From: Phlegmacium glaucopus
Taxonomy: Eukaryota; Basidiomycota; Agaricomycetes; Agaricales; Cortinariaceae
Length of the DNA: 64,000 bases
Reading direction: 5' to 3'
Assembly: GCA_015039465.1 (NCBI GenBank)
Contig: MU130037.1
Location: 5,374-69,373, forward strand
The notes beneath the pieces were generated by a model. The model was not told where the DNA came from, searched no databases, and saw nothing but the letters and a program-made list of their open reading frames with translations. This document shows positions 24,550 to 36,392 of this stretch, in pieces (positions within the stretch are counted from its first letter, which is position 1; each line of letters starts with the position of its first letter). A program made the translations under genes and the position numbers.

Positions 24550-25820
24550 AACTGTGGTCGTGGTCGAAGACATCCATAACGAGCGCTGGGCACCTTATTT
24601 CACCTTACACTGGATTTCGTCTTTGCCTGCTACGTCAACAATTGGATCGGACCACTTTCGCGGAATCCAAAGGTTCATCAAGTACGGCATCGAGTCCACG
24701 AACCAAACCTTCTTGGAACTAAAATGAGAAAATAAACAAAAGAATGAGGTGAAGTTTCCGTCCTCGGCATGTATGTGTCTGTCAATGGCATCATGATAGT
24801 TAATCACTTGAACCGCAGTGTCTGATGAGAGACAAAGTTGCACAAGTTCTGTCTGAAATGAATGGCATTGGTACAGATCGAATTTGGACAGGCGACGCGA
24901 GCACATACCAAAGATGCCAGTGGAAAGAAGGTGCCGAAGACGATGTAACTTGACGATCTATTAAGAGAGCAATAGTAGTAGCTACGATGAAAGACAGAAA
25001 TGAGAAAATCAACATATGCGTGATAAATCAAAGAAAAAAAGATTTTGTAAGGAATGGAGAACTCGTGAACACGGATACGGACAAACATCACATCATGTGA
25101 CTTATGTCACAATGACTTTGGACTTTAGTAGTATACTTTCTCATGGCTCGTTTTGGTATCATTCAGGCCACTCTGCAAGGTGGCCCGCTTGAACTGTGGC
25201 TCGCATTGTCCCGTACTTAGTATAAAACAGTAGAATAAAAACATAAAAGATCATCTTCCCCTTTTCTTATAAACAAGCGCTAAGGTTGTACTTCAGAAAA
25301 ACAAGGAGTTCAAAAGACTGTCAGACAACCGTAGCAAGAGTTAAGCTGTAGCAATATCAGCTTAACCCACCATCTTGGTCACCTCTTGATATACGTGGTA
25401 TCCGAACTCGTAGCATCTACCTTCCTTACAATTTCGAGCATACAATGCCATAAGCCTCGATGATATGAGGGGTGCATATACGAGTCCACGGTATGTCTGA
25501 GCATGTACATGAAATCGGTGCACCGCTCTCTATTCAGTGGTTTGAGTGGGCCATTGCGTTCGATCCGAGTTGTGTCAGATCAAGTGTCGAACAGATATAA
25601 GACTTACGATACTATTAACTTATCTGCTGCGTATCCCTTGTACCGCCATGACTTTTATTTTTAAGCTGATCCAGGTGGAATGCAGACCCTTCGTTCAACA
25701 CTTCCGCTGAGTTTGAAATAAAATTAGTGTAAAGTCCGAGTTCCGAGGACTACCGACCGCCGATCTCGATACTGACAACTCGGAATCACGGTTAGACCAA
25801 CCCCTTCAACGCACACCTAC
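24550..25820. repeat. Block C, copy 4, carrying a solo LTR
   Basis: Matches 2250-3130, split at 25045/25431 by the LTR insertion. Minus-strand frames 24595-24906 and 24804-25091 are its open parts. Function unknown. Confidence 0.5.
25046..25430. mobile_element. Solo LTR
   Basis: 385 bp starting TGTAAGGAA and ending TTCCTTACA (inverted ends, TG...CA), flanked by the 4-bp repeat ATTT. The other block C copies show the empty site (GGATTTCGAGC). It contains a TATA-like TAGTATAAAA but no coding sequence, as expected of an LTR left after recombination. Orientation cannot be fixed. Confidence 0.7.
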
Positions 25821-26350
25821 AAGACGATGGTGCACAGATTAACACGCATACAATAACTTACTGCGCGTCTTCAAATACTCACTTCATTGTCTTCAGCATC
25901 TTCTCTCTCCTCTTTTTACACTCCCTTACGATATACCGAGTCGTAAAACGCTTTCAACAGATGTTAGAGTGGAGCGAAACAAGATGGGAGCGTTGATCGG
26001 TGTGTTAACCATGAGAAAAGCGACCTACCATAGGTTTGTCCGCGTTTGAATCCATTGAATAAAGGTAAGTTGATGAATACATCATAGGTTTGATCGATAG
26101 ATAATCACTATAATCATCTTTTGGTGATATATTTCAATGATGGAAGCCACCAGTAGTGAGGCCAGGCTTACCTTAAAAAAATTTCGGTTACCCAAGGTAA
26201 CAGATTCCTTAGCCTCAAACTAACACATTCCTACCTGACCGAAAATCTGATTCTGATGATGACAGCAACAGTTTGTTGAGATCATCACGAACTTCAAGCT
26301 TTACCGCAGTGACTTTATTTGATATCGATGCTAGACTCTTATATAAACCA
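25821..26350 (+). promoter_or_regulatory. Upstream region of A5
   Basis: Same conserved flank as before A1, with the compact palindrome GGTTACCCAAGGTAAC near 26188. Inferred to be regulatory. Confidence 0.4.
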
Positions 26351-27647
26351 ATGGTCAGAGATGAAATAGGTCATTACAACAGACACGAAGTCATGAAGCT
26401 AACTCTTGTGGACTTTGCCCTCATCGGACTGTTTCTCGAATTCTTCCTCTACGGTAAGACATTTTTTGTACAACTTGCACGTCCCTTGCTAAAGAAGTAT
26501 AATATTAATCTGTCCCAGGACTTTATTCCGGCATATTTGCCATATATTTACAAGGAACATCGAAAAGAAGCACCGACAAGAGGACTGATATCATTTTCTA
26601 CGCTCTCTGTGCTCTCTACGTTCTATCTGCTGTTACCGTCGTGGTTGATGTAGCACGTGTCACATATGATGTTAGTAATGATTCTATCAGTAATGATAAC
26701 ATCTTTTTTTACACTTTCAGTTGTGCAGATTTTCGGGAATATGACAACAGTACTCCGACTCGGTTTTCTTCAAGTCACAGTATTTGGTTGCTGTGATTTC
26801 ATCGCTCAATCCATCCTAGTATGTATACACTGCTATGCCTATCATTTATTTTACTGATGCAAATCTTAAAGATATACCGTTGCTGGATTGTGTGGGGTTG
26901 CAATATCCGTGTTGTGATCCTTCCTTCAATCTTAGCAGTTGCATACTTAGGTCAGTTGACCCATCTTATTTTACTGGCCAATTTCAAATCATTTCTTCTA
27001 GTTACCTGGGTAGTATCTAACAGCTTCCTGTCCATCCTCCCAGGCCAAATTGTAGAACCTGACTGGGCGGGTAGGGTGACCCTGGCAGCTCTCGCCATTT
27101 CCATGACCGTGAATGCTCTGGTGACGTTCTTGATTGTGTTCAAGATCTTCAGGGTGTACCGTGAAAACAAGTCTACCTCAGACGACCAAAGCTTGGGCGC
27201 TACTGGCGGGAGCAAAATTCGGGCTGTCATATTCATAATAATTGAATCTGGCATGATATTGTTTTCAATCCAATTGGCTCGGGTCCTGGCTTCCATTTTT
27301 ATAGAAACGGACGCTGGCTATAAAACTCTTCAGATCATCATTGATATCCACCAAATGTTGAACGTGATTACAACATCAATCCCTGCTACTTCTTATTTTA
27401 CTGATAACATGGGTCTGTCTAGGGTATAACACCTACAATCATCCTGGTGCGGGTCTCCATGGGATTGTCCTTCCACGATAAGGAATCCATGAGAGAATCT
27501 ACCATTGAGAGTTTGCGCTTTAATCCAAATTCAATATCGGAACCGGAAGATCATGATGCCGGTATTGTCAATGATGCTGGTATTGTCAATGGAGACGATA
27601 ACATTGGTGTTCAACAAGATGACGATATCGAGATGGTAGATAGATGA
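26351..27647 (+). CDS. Seven-helix membrane protein, family A, copy 5 (intact)
   Basis: First exon 26351-26453 (MVRDEIGHYNRHEVMKLTLVDFALIG is its start, shown here only as landmarks: ATG, HYNRHEV, FLYG), then the standard exons to TGA at 27645-27647. Intron 2 is 31 nt with donor GTAATG. Helices are as in copy 1, including SMTVNALVTFLIVFKIF and IIIESGMILFSIQLARVLASIF. The C-terminal tail has a duplicated AGIVN motif, also present in A1 but not in A4 or A9. No in-frame stop was seen. It is convergent with K3. Confidence 0.85.
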
Positions 27648-28272
27648 TCACATCGAGCCCGGAGGCAGCATTCAAGGCAGCATGCACTAGACTTGTAGAT
27701 ACGGCACATGTACATAAACTGGCCTTGGTCGAAAACTTCCATAACGAGCGCTCGGCACCTTATTTCACCTCGTACCGCAGTCTATTTCTTATTTCTTCCC
27801 TCTTGATTATCCATAAACTACTATATCATCTTATACCATTCTCGCCTAGTTACTCAACCCACCGCTTGTGTGATGGCCCGTTCATGTTTTTGCACCTAGC
27901 AGGATAGCCATCGAGCTTGGTATATTTCATATTCACATTTCGTCTTCGAATACTCACTGTATTGTATTCAGCATCTTCTCTTTCATTCGTTTGATAATTT
28001 ACCCAATCATAAAAGGCCTTCAAAAGATGTTAGAGCGTTGGGAAAGATCAGTCCAAATATTGGTGGGGTCGAGATGGCAGTGTTGATTGGGTGTTAATCA
28101 TCAGAGAAACGACATAGCATATAAGACATTCCCTTGCCCAATCGAGGAGGGGATGGGTCAATCAAGCCAACCCATTTTTCATTGACACTTTTCAAATCAA
28201 CCAGATACACATCGACACACGCACGCAACTCGTGTATAGCTTTGAACTAAAGTCGTAGCCTAATGGCAGTTT

Positions 28273-29362
28273 CTAGCGTCTATTACCACTAAACCCAACA
28301 ACTCCTCCAGCAGACAAGGGTGAACCTCCCCCTCCTCCCGCAGCGCCTCGTCTCATCTCTTCTTCATCTAACCACGCCTCTTCCAGCATCTTCTCAACCT
28401 CTGCTAAGATCGGTTTATACGCAGCTAAGGGCACACGACAAAAATGATCAGAAATGCTAAGTTCCAGAAAGCTAAAACAAACGTTCTTCAGCAAGTGTAA
28501 ATTCATCTCTACGTAGTTGCTTCCCTTGATTATTGCTGTTGCCATGAGCTTTTTGAGCCCAGTATTCGCCTGGGAAGCGCGGGGTAAGGTCAGAAGAAGA
28601 TTATAAGAGGCAGAGAAGGACTAACGTGAACGAGCGTAGAACATGGCTAATGTTTCTCCTTGTAATGGAATACTTCCGGTGAACGTGTGGTATCTTTTGA
28701 TACACCCATGAAAGCTGTTGCTTGAGAGCGAAGTTCATCCTGAGGAGAGAAAATCGTAAGAAAAACTTGAAGAGAGTGTGCGTGGGATGGGCATAGAATG
28801 AATTTTATACCTGAGATAGTTTGGTGGGCTCCTCGTCAGTGAGTTGAACTTGTTCGATTGTTTTCGTTGATTGATCCTCCATACTTTCGGCTGCGTTCTC
28901 GACCACAACTTCCTCCGCGTCAGGCTCGTCATGCTCAACATCAGCAGTATCTCCATCTCTTTCTTCCCCCTCCTCTTCATCTTCATCGTCATCGTCCTCA
29001 TCGCTATCATCGTCCTCGTCGTCGTCGCTGCTACTTTCTACATCACCATCCAATGTCTCTTCGTTCGTATCTTCGTCTATAACACCTCCAAAAAGAATGC
29101 CCATTCCTTTTCCTGCCCATAGAGTCATCATACAGCCACTACGAAGAGAGGGGGCATATGCATCGGATGTGCGTTTACGTCGTTCCCATTTGAGCGTTAG
29201 TTGAGTTTGAGCTTGCTTGTTAGGCGCTTTCGATGTAGTGCGTTAACTGGTTTCGACGCGGGATTTCGATCTGCAGTAGAGGGTAATGTGATTCTTTGGG
29301 ATACATTGGTTAGTATAACGATGGAAGGGTAAGATGTGGAAAGAAATGCATACTTCAACCCG
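28273..29362 (-). pseudogene. Kelch protein fragment (copy K3)
   Basis: C-terminal part only. After LWAGKGMGILFGGV (about 29125-29085) a deletion jumps from DEDTNEETL straight to DGDVESSSD, removing the linker and one kelch block. The acidic run, YKPILAEVEKMLEEAWLDEEEMRRG and a stop at 28273-28275 follow. Its 5' end has the same truncation join as K2 and K4, and about 75 bases beyond that the copia element begins. Confidence 0.7.
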
Positions 29363-29437
29363 GTGTGACAGCGTGAGACGAGCAAATGGTCCTCAGGCGA
29401 GCAAACGGGCCAAGGTCGAGCGCACGAACAAACAGGT

Positions 29438-29743
29438 TATAGAACAAAGTAACTCAGTCTCGGAATAAAAGACTTGTATATTTAGGTAATCTATACCTAT
29501 AGAACAAAGTAACTGTAACTATAATCAGTCCAAGCTGTAATAGTAAAGTAGATAGTACGAACCTCAGTCTCGGAATAAAAGACTGAGGTATGGGATACAA
29601 ATGATTGTAACATATATATGAAAGGGATTCCTTCATTCTCCGGGAACGACGGTAGCAATGGTTGGGAGGGAAATTTGTATGAGTAATAAAACATAGATAA
29701 AAATACCTAAAATCTTTGTCATGCGCGGTTTGGGTATTCAACA
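29438..29743 (-). repeat. 3' LTR of copia element
   Basis: 306 bp, same as 34302-34607. Directly inside it (29744-29757) lies a purine-rich tract, GAGGGGGAG on the minus strand, the expected polypurine primer for plus-strand DNA. Confidence 0.9.
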
Positions 29744-29750
29744 CTCCCCC

Positions 29751-32700
29751 TCAAACCGTGCTAAGTCCTAGCGCAGAAGCGAAGTGTTTGGCTTTGACTG
29801 ATGGTAACGCTTTGGTAAGCGTATCGGCTGTCATGTCGTTCGTAGGGCAATAAACGAGTTTGATGGTTCCGGCCTCGATAATATAACGGATAAAATGATA
29901 GCGAATGTCGATGTGTTTTGTGCGAGCATGATAGTGTCCGTCCTGTGCGAGTGCGATGGCAGATTTACTGTCGCTAAACAAAATTGTTGGAGTGTCGACG
30001 GATCCGAATAACTCGCTGATAAGACGTCGTAGCCAAACGGCTTCTTTTGCGGCGTGGGTAGCTGCGACGTACTCGGCTTCCGTTGTTGACAGAGTGACTA
30101 ACTCTTGCTTCTTCGACGACCACGATACTGCCCCTCCATCTACCATGAAGGCGTAACCTGATATCGCCCTTCTGTGCTCTTGCGACGCCCCATCCGCATC
30201 AACATACCCCACTAGTCCTCTCGTCTCTCCACCATACATCAACTCCAGCTTCTTGGTTCCCAATAAATAACGAAATATTCGTTTTACGGCTTCCCAATGG
30301 GTCCAGCCTGGGTTGTCTGCAAACTGGGCTACTGTCGACGTCGCGAATGCTATATCGGGTCTCGTACCCATGGCTGCGTACATTAATGAACCAACAGCTT
30401 CACGATAAGGCACGTTCTTCATTTTAATAATGTCTTCGATTTTACTGGGGCTTTGTGACTTTGACAGTGGTGCTGAGGGATCTATGGGGATCGATGATGG
30501 TTTGAGATCATCGAAATTGAATCGCGTGATTATGGACTCGATATATGCATGTTGGGATAAGGAAATGGTTTTATTGGCGAGATCGCGAGTGATCTTGATG
30601 CCGAGGAGCCAGTGGGCAGGTCCAAGGTCGGTAATCTTATATTTCTTGTTCATTTCAACCTTGAAGTTACTGATTAATTTTGTAGAGCTCCCCGTTACCA
30701 TGCAGTCATCGACATGGACTGCTAGTATGATGATGTCTTCTCCAATTTCTTTGTAGAAAACTCCGTGATCTGCTTCTGTCCTCTTGAATCCCAAGTCGTC
30801 CAAGGCTCGGCACAATGCGTCGTACCAATTCTTTGCTCCCTGCTTCAACCCATACAAGGTTTTCAACAGCTTCCATACCCATTGTTGACGGTCTTCCGTT
30901 TCGTGACCGATCGGTTGTTCGAGGTAAATGGTTTCATTTTCACCAAGTTCGCTGTTCAAGTATGCTGAATCAAAGTCAAAAGTATCGACAGGCCATCCCT
31001 TGCGAGCAGCGATTGCGAGAAGAAGATGGAAAGAGGCTAGTTTGGCCACAGGTGCGTATGTCTTGTAATAGTCGATGCCGTAAATCTGAGTGAAACCTTT
31101 GGCCACTAGTTGGGCTTTGTACTTTTCAATTTCGCCTGCAGCATTCTTCTTGATGCGTAATACCCATCGACAGTCAACTACATTGGCATTGGAGGGGCGT
31201 TCCACCAGTTCGTAAGTGCCAGATTGATGCAAATTGGCGAGTTCTTTCTGAATCGCGTCTTTCCATCTAGGCCAGTCTGGACGTCGACGAGCTTCATCAT
31301 ACGTTGGTTCTATGCCTTCGGAACTTTGTGCTACAGATGCCATTGCATAGTCCTCGATTGCCACCTCAGCAACTACCTCTGAACCTATTTGTACCCCTTT
31401 AGGTAACAAATTGGCCCTTCGTCTTTCGCCTGACATGCCAGCTCCCTCTCTCAACATCCTCACATATTCGGATTCCTTCCGGATACGCTTTCCTCTCCCT
31501 TCTATGGGTTCAACAACATCTCGCATATCAACATCATCAACATTCAACTCGACATTTGGTGTTTCGTCAGGAATTTCCTCGATAGACGATGTCCTGTCTT
31601 CAAAAAAAAAAAAAAAAAAAAAAAAATGTCCTGTCTTCGGGTTGGGCATTCTGGAGCTCGATATTCCTAATCTCCCCCTCGAGCGGTAAGATTTTAACCA
31701 TTATATCGTCCTCGTCGAAATTGAATTTAACACTTCTTTCTACAGTGATTATCCGCCTCTCTGGCCAGTAGACGCGATGCCCTTCTTGAGTTTCGACATC
31801 CAGGCCCATCCATCTCCCAATCTTCGAGCGCCCATCAAGTTTTGAGCCGCTAGCGTCATGAACGCGAACTTTGCAACCCCATGGATGTATATTGGAGAGG
31901 TCCGGTTTACGTCCTGTCAAGATTTCGTAGGGAGTAGTGTCACCAAGGGTGCGTGTCCATGTGCGATTCTTTAGGAAAACCGCATGCGCTGTTGCTTCAG
32001 CCCACAGGAACTTCGGTAAACCGCTATCGTAAAGCATAGCTCGGACTTTCTCCAGGATTGTTCGGTTCAGACGTTCTGCTACACCATTATGTTCGGGTGT
32101 ATCGTGTACTGTAAGCTTTCTCGTTGTTCCGGCTTTCTTGAGGTAATCTGAGAATTCATCACTCAGATATTCTCCTCCTCGATCGGAACGCAGGCTTTTG
32201 ATACGAAAGCTGTACTGGGTGGATAACCAGGCCTCGTAGATTCGGTAGAAGTCGAAGGTTTCGTCTTTGGTGTGAAGGAAGTAGATGTTCGTATACCTGC
32301 TGTAGTCGTCTGTAAAACTGACATAGTATTTCTTTCGACTGATAGATTCAACAGGCGCCGGTCCCCATAAATCGGAATGAATTTCATCTCCAACTGCAGA
32401 ACTCCTTGCTTCCTCCCGAACCTTTACTATGACCTTCCTAACTCCTTTCGCCCATTCGCAAGCTTCACAGACGGTAGGTTCACTAGTCGCATCTAGCTCT
32501 ATGCCCTCGACAAGTCCCCTTTTAACCAGGAGTTTGGCCCTTTCATGTGAAACATGGCCAAGGCGACGATGGAGCTCATCAATAGATAGTTCTTCCTTCA
32601 TGTTGGAGGTGTACGCGTTCGTTTCCGGGCTTGGTGTGAATACCCGGTAAAGTCCACCTTTCACTTTAATTTCGCCAATCATCTCCCTTTCTCTGTTGTA

Positions 32701-34215
32701 GATTCGGCAAATGTCTCTGGTGAATAGTGCTGTCGACCCGGCGTTGGCCATTCGGCTTATCGATACCAATGTGACTTTCATAGACGACGAGTACAATACA
32801 TCCTTCAAGAGGACCCGAGATTGCTCTCCCCTTTTAGGTATGTAAATATACATATCTCCTCTCCCAGTGGCCTGAAATGTTCGTGTATCAGCCGCGGTAA
32901 TAGGCACTGGTTCAGTTTTGATGAAGTTAATGAACTTATGGTGAAATCCGGACATATGACGAGTAGCGCCCGAATCGTACAGGTCGATCTCGACTCCAGT
33001 TGGTTTAGTAAGTTGAGTGGAGTTGAGACTCGTGTATGCAGCGTCTGGGGGGATATTATCGAAGTCTTCCCAGTTGCCGTTGAAAATATCGTCTTCAGGA
33101 TCGGTATAATCTTCAAGGAGATCAGGTACGTCGCTCATTTCGTCGAAATCCGAGTGTTGGTCTGGTTCCGATAAATAGATATCGTCTATATCAATATCGG
33201 CTAGGTCGGTATCGAGTGCTATGTCTGCATCGTTTTCGGTTTCGGGGTCAGAGAAGTCGTCTAGGGTCACCATCCAGGCTTCCTCTATCTCGTCTACTTT
33301 CTCTTTCGCTGTGGCTGAGGTCTCTCCACTCTTTGCTTTCGCTTTCGACTTCCCCTTTTGTTTGGGACCCTGTCCTTCCTTTCCACCTCCCGGTGCCCAA
33401 CAATCAGCCGCGTAATGCCCTTTTTTATGGCAATTAAAACATTCGACACTGCTTTTTCTGGAGCTCGAACCTGAGCTAGAACCTCCCCTACGACCCTTCC
33501 CGGAATCGCTGGAGTAGAAGGCGACATTTTCGTCCTTCTTGCCGAATTTGGACTTCAAATTTCGACGTTCATATTCTTCAGTTATTGTAAGCATGAGATC
33601 GTCGGCTGACAAGGTTTTCCCTAGGACACTCGAGGTTGCGTTTACAGCGGAAATGTACGGATCGTATGATGAAGGTAAGGACCCTAAGATTATCGCGTAG
33701 AAGTCGTTTTCCATCAGGGACTGACCCATTGATGCTAGGTCCTCGCGCATGGTTCTAAGTGTAGCGAAATGGGCGACTATGTCACCCTTTTCCGCACATC
33801 TCTGTTCCTGCATGCGTCTTCTGAGATCCACTGAGACCATACGCGACTTATTCTGGAAATTCTTCGAGAGTTCTGTCCAAATTTCGTAGGCGGTCCCTTT
33901 AGAGCAGATTTTCATAAATAGTGAGTCCGGAATCGAGCTAGCGATTTGTTGTTTGACAATTGCTTCGCTCTGCTTCCATTCTTTCACCTCCTTCTTCCAT
34001 TCTTTTACTGACAATTTTTGTTCATCAGTCAAAGTTCCTTCCAGATCGGTAACGGGGCAGATCGGCTCTCCATCAAGTTCTTCGAGGTGATCGAGAAGAC
34101 CACGAGCGTCGATTGACCAAAGGAAGCGATCTTTATATATGACCCAGTTTGAGCCGGATGCGTCGAGTCTGGGGATGCGGAGGAACTCATCGCCGAGTTT
34201 AGTAGATGTCGACAT
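29751..34215 (-). pseudogene. Copia gag-pol polyprotein, frame broken by a 37-bp insertion
   Basis: ATG at 34215-34213 (MSTSTKLGDEF); the open frame upstream runs into the LTR, so this start is preferred. Order from the N-terminus: gag; zinc knuckle CFNCHKKGHYAADC (about 33445-33405); protease YDSGATRHM (about 32980); integrase H..H..C..C (HRRLGHVSHERA, CEACEWAKG) with core SDLWGP, LRSDRGGEY and EHNGVAERLNRT; reverse transcriptase FDFDSAYLN, LYGLKQGAKNWY and HVDD (in place of the usual YVDD); RNase H GYVDADGA...STTEAEYVA. Stop at 29751. The only break found is the poly(A) insertion at 31602-31638. Its 37 bp are not a multiple of three, and without them the frame is continuous, at about 1475 codons. 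Confidence 0.9.
31589..31638 (+). repeat. Poly(A) insertion with 13-bp target duplication
   Basis: The 13 bases ATGTCCTGTCTTC occur at 31589-31601 and again at 31626-31638, separated by 24 A residues. This is the footprint of target-primed reverse transcription in which only a poly(A) tail was copied. It interrupts the copia pol frame between integrase and reverse transcriptase. Confidence 0.9.
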
Positions 34216-34287
34216 TGTATTGGGAATTGGAGTGGGTAAAACAAATGTAATAATTCGAGTGGTTTCTTTTTGTTTAAAGACTGAGCT

Positions 34288-34301
34288 CGGGGCCCATAAC
34301 C
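34288..34301 (-). other. Primer-binding site of copia element
   Basis: Adjacent to the 5' LTR, the minus strand reads GGTTATGGGCCCCG. This resembles the primer-binding site of Drosophila copia, which pairs with an internal part of initiator tRNA-Met rather than with its 3' end. The comparison is from memory. Confidence 0.6.
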
Positions 34302-34607
34302 TATAGAACAAAGTAACTCAGTCTCGGAATAAAAGACTTGTATATTTAGGTAATCTATACCTATAGAACAAAGTAACTGTAACTATAATCAGTCCAAGCT
34401 GTAATAGTAAAGTAGATAGTACGAACCTCAGTCTCGGAATAAAAGACTGAGGTATGGGATACAAATGATTGTAACATATATATGAAAGGGATTCCTTCAT
34501 TCTCCGGGAACGACGGTAGCAATGGTTGGGAGGGAAATTTGTATGAGTAATAAAACATAGATAAAAATACCTAAAATCTTTGTCATGCGCGGTTTGGGTA
34601 TTCAACA
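34302..34607 (-). repeat. 5' LTR of copia element
   Basis: 306 bp, same as 29438-29743. Followed by the duplicated target CAGGT (34608-34612). Confidence 0.9.
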
Positions 34608-35306
34608 CAGGTCGGCATCAGGAAATAGCTCAAATGTTTATTTTGCACCAATGCACCTCCTGGTTCATGATGGATCCAACGCAGCCGAATGGTGCATAAT
34701 TTAGTGGCGGTGGTTCTGAATGGTGCATAACTTGGGACATCAATTTCAGTCATTTGTAAATTATTCATTATTAATGTAATAAATTGCATGATTTACATTC
34801 ATTCTGCAGATGGTTTTCGCAGCCCAGACAATGGTTCATTGGTATTCCACCACTGAATACCCATTGTACAATATGTTGTCCCTACCTAGTACTAATGGCC
34901 ATCAGCAAACTGCGCTTGGCTCTCACGTGACGCTGCTGTTACTTGTTCCCTCCACGGTCACCTTAGGCTCCTTACAATTGCTCACATTGAGGCAGCCAGG
35001 CAGCCCACAGCAAGCAGTGTCACCGAGGACGCGAACGCCAGCACGCACGCCGAACGCCAGCCCAGTTCCCAGAAACACTTCCTCCCACTTCAACGCCTTC
35101 CACTTTCCAAGGTCCTTGACCACGATCCCCAAATATGACTTCGCTGCCACCGTATTAAACTCACCCGTTCTGCCAGCCTGAGTCTTTTCTTTCCAATCAC
35201 CTCGCGCTTTTTTCTCTGTTGACACTTGTTTAGATTATTGGTGTGATGGTGTCAGCCTGACTACCGGTAGATTTTTCTACTCTGACTTCGTGCTCAAACT
35301 ACTGAG

Positions 35307-36286
35307 ATGCCCCCAAAAACAACAGCTAAATCTCGGGCTCTGCTCAGGCGACAATATGGATCGCAATATATTCCTGACTCCAACCCCAGCTCTCCAGGTG
35401 AAACGGAGCCTGAGTCAGACTTGGAACTTGAACCTTGCCCTAATTCCGAGTCTCAGGTGCCAAGCTCGATGGTCTATGAACATGAGGTGCGTTCGCTGTT
35501 TCCAATGACTGTGGGTATCTTACTAATTGAGATCTCAGTTACAGATTCCGGTTCCCTTGCGACCCTATCTCGAATCAGAGACTCAACCCGAGTCTCAAGT
35601 CTCTCCTTGCTCCCCTTCAAGTTACTGCCAACACAATGAGGTGCGTTCGCTGTTTCCAATGACTGTGGGTATCTTACTAATTGAGATCTCAGCTACAGAT
35701 TCCAGTTCCCTTGCGACCCTATCTCGAATCAGAGACTCAACCCGAGTCTCAAGTCTCTCCTTGCTCCCCTTCAAGTTACTGCCAACACACCGACTCAGAA
35801 ACTTTTACTCTACCATCCGCAGTTAAAGAATTTCGGGACATGTTTGAAGGCCGCTGGGACATGTTCGACGAGGACTTCCCTGTGTTGCTGGCTGACTCGG
35901 AGGATGATGGTGGTGCAAGCTTCGAGGGACGTGAGATGATCAAAGAAGAACAAAAGGTGCGCTACAATGCTGCTCCTAACCATGAAAATGGAATGTTAAC
36001 CCCTTTCTAGCAACAGCTAGGTGCTAGATTGCCGTTATCCTCACAGATGGCTTGCGCATCTCCACAAACAGTGGGCGCATCCTTGCCAACACCTACTCTC
36101 ATCTCGTCCATTCCAAACGACTCAACCATCCCTACAGTGACTACACAACAAACCCACAAGACTATGACGCCACATAACGCCCGAAAACATGTTGCCCGAT
36201 TATCAAGGGAGCTTCTAGCGCTTGACTCCCTACAAAAACGGACGCGGAAGCTCTATCATCGGATGCTCATCCTGTCCCGTGGCTAG
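35307..36286 (+). CDS. Plavaka-associated small protein, with a duplicated exon
   Basis: Four exons in one frame: 35307-35486, 35539-35640, 35693-35956 and 36011-36286, giving 273 aa. The protein begins MPPKTTAKSRALLRRQYG, is rich in Ser, Pro and Glu, has an acidic middle (FRDMFEGRWDMFDEDFPVLLADSEDD) and ends with a basic helix-like stretch (RKHVARLSRELLALDSLQKRTRKLYHRM). Exon 2 with its upstream intron is repeated in tandem as the start of exon 3 (period 154 bp), adding 34 codons without breaking the frame. Function unknown; Plavaka elements often carry extra genes besides the transposase. It converges on the transposase 3' end. Confidence 0.6.
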
Positions 36287-36392
36287 TACTAGTAGCGTAG
36301 CAAACAATCCATTTTATTTAACAACTATTTCATGGTGAACTCTGCAAAGTCCTGATATGAACTACGACAACAAAAGGTAATCGATTTACACT

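Larger units (their letters stand above)
29438..34607 (-). mobile_element. Ty1/copia LTR retrotransposon, complete
   Basis: Two 306-bp LTRs (29438-29743 and 34302-34607) that appear identical flank a 4.5-kb interior encoding gag-pol on the minus strand. The 5-bp target duplication CAGGT is at 29433-29437 and 34608-34612. In element orientation the LTR begins TGTTGAATACCC. Identical LTRs mean recent insertion. The element sits in spacer D next to the Plavaka element. Confidence 0.95.

Noticed and set aside
31411..31689. Plus-strand frames across the copia pol region (also 30430-30756, 32821-33174)
   Set aside because: Antisense to the clear gag-pol frame.
35474..35659. Minus-strand frame in the duplicated exon region of the Plavaka accessory gene
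   Set aside because: Antisense to the duplicated exon; the plus strand keeps splice sites and frame.
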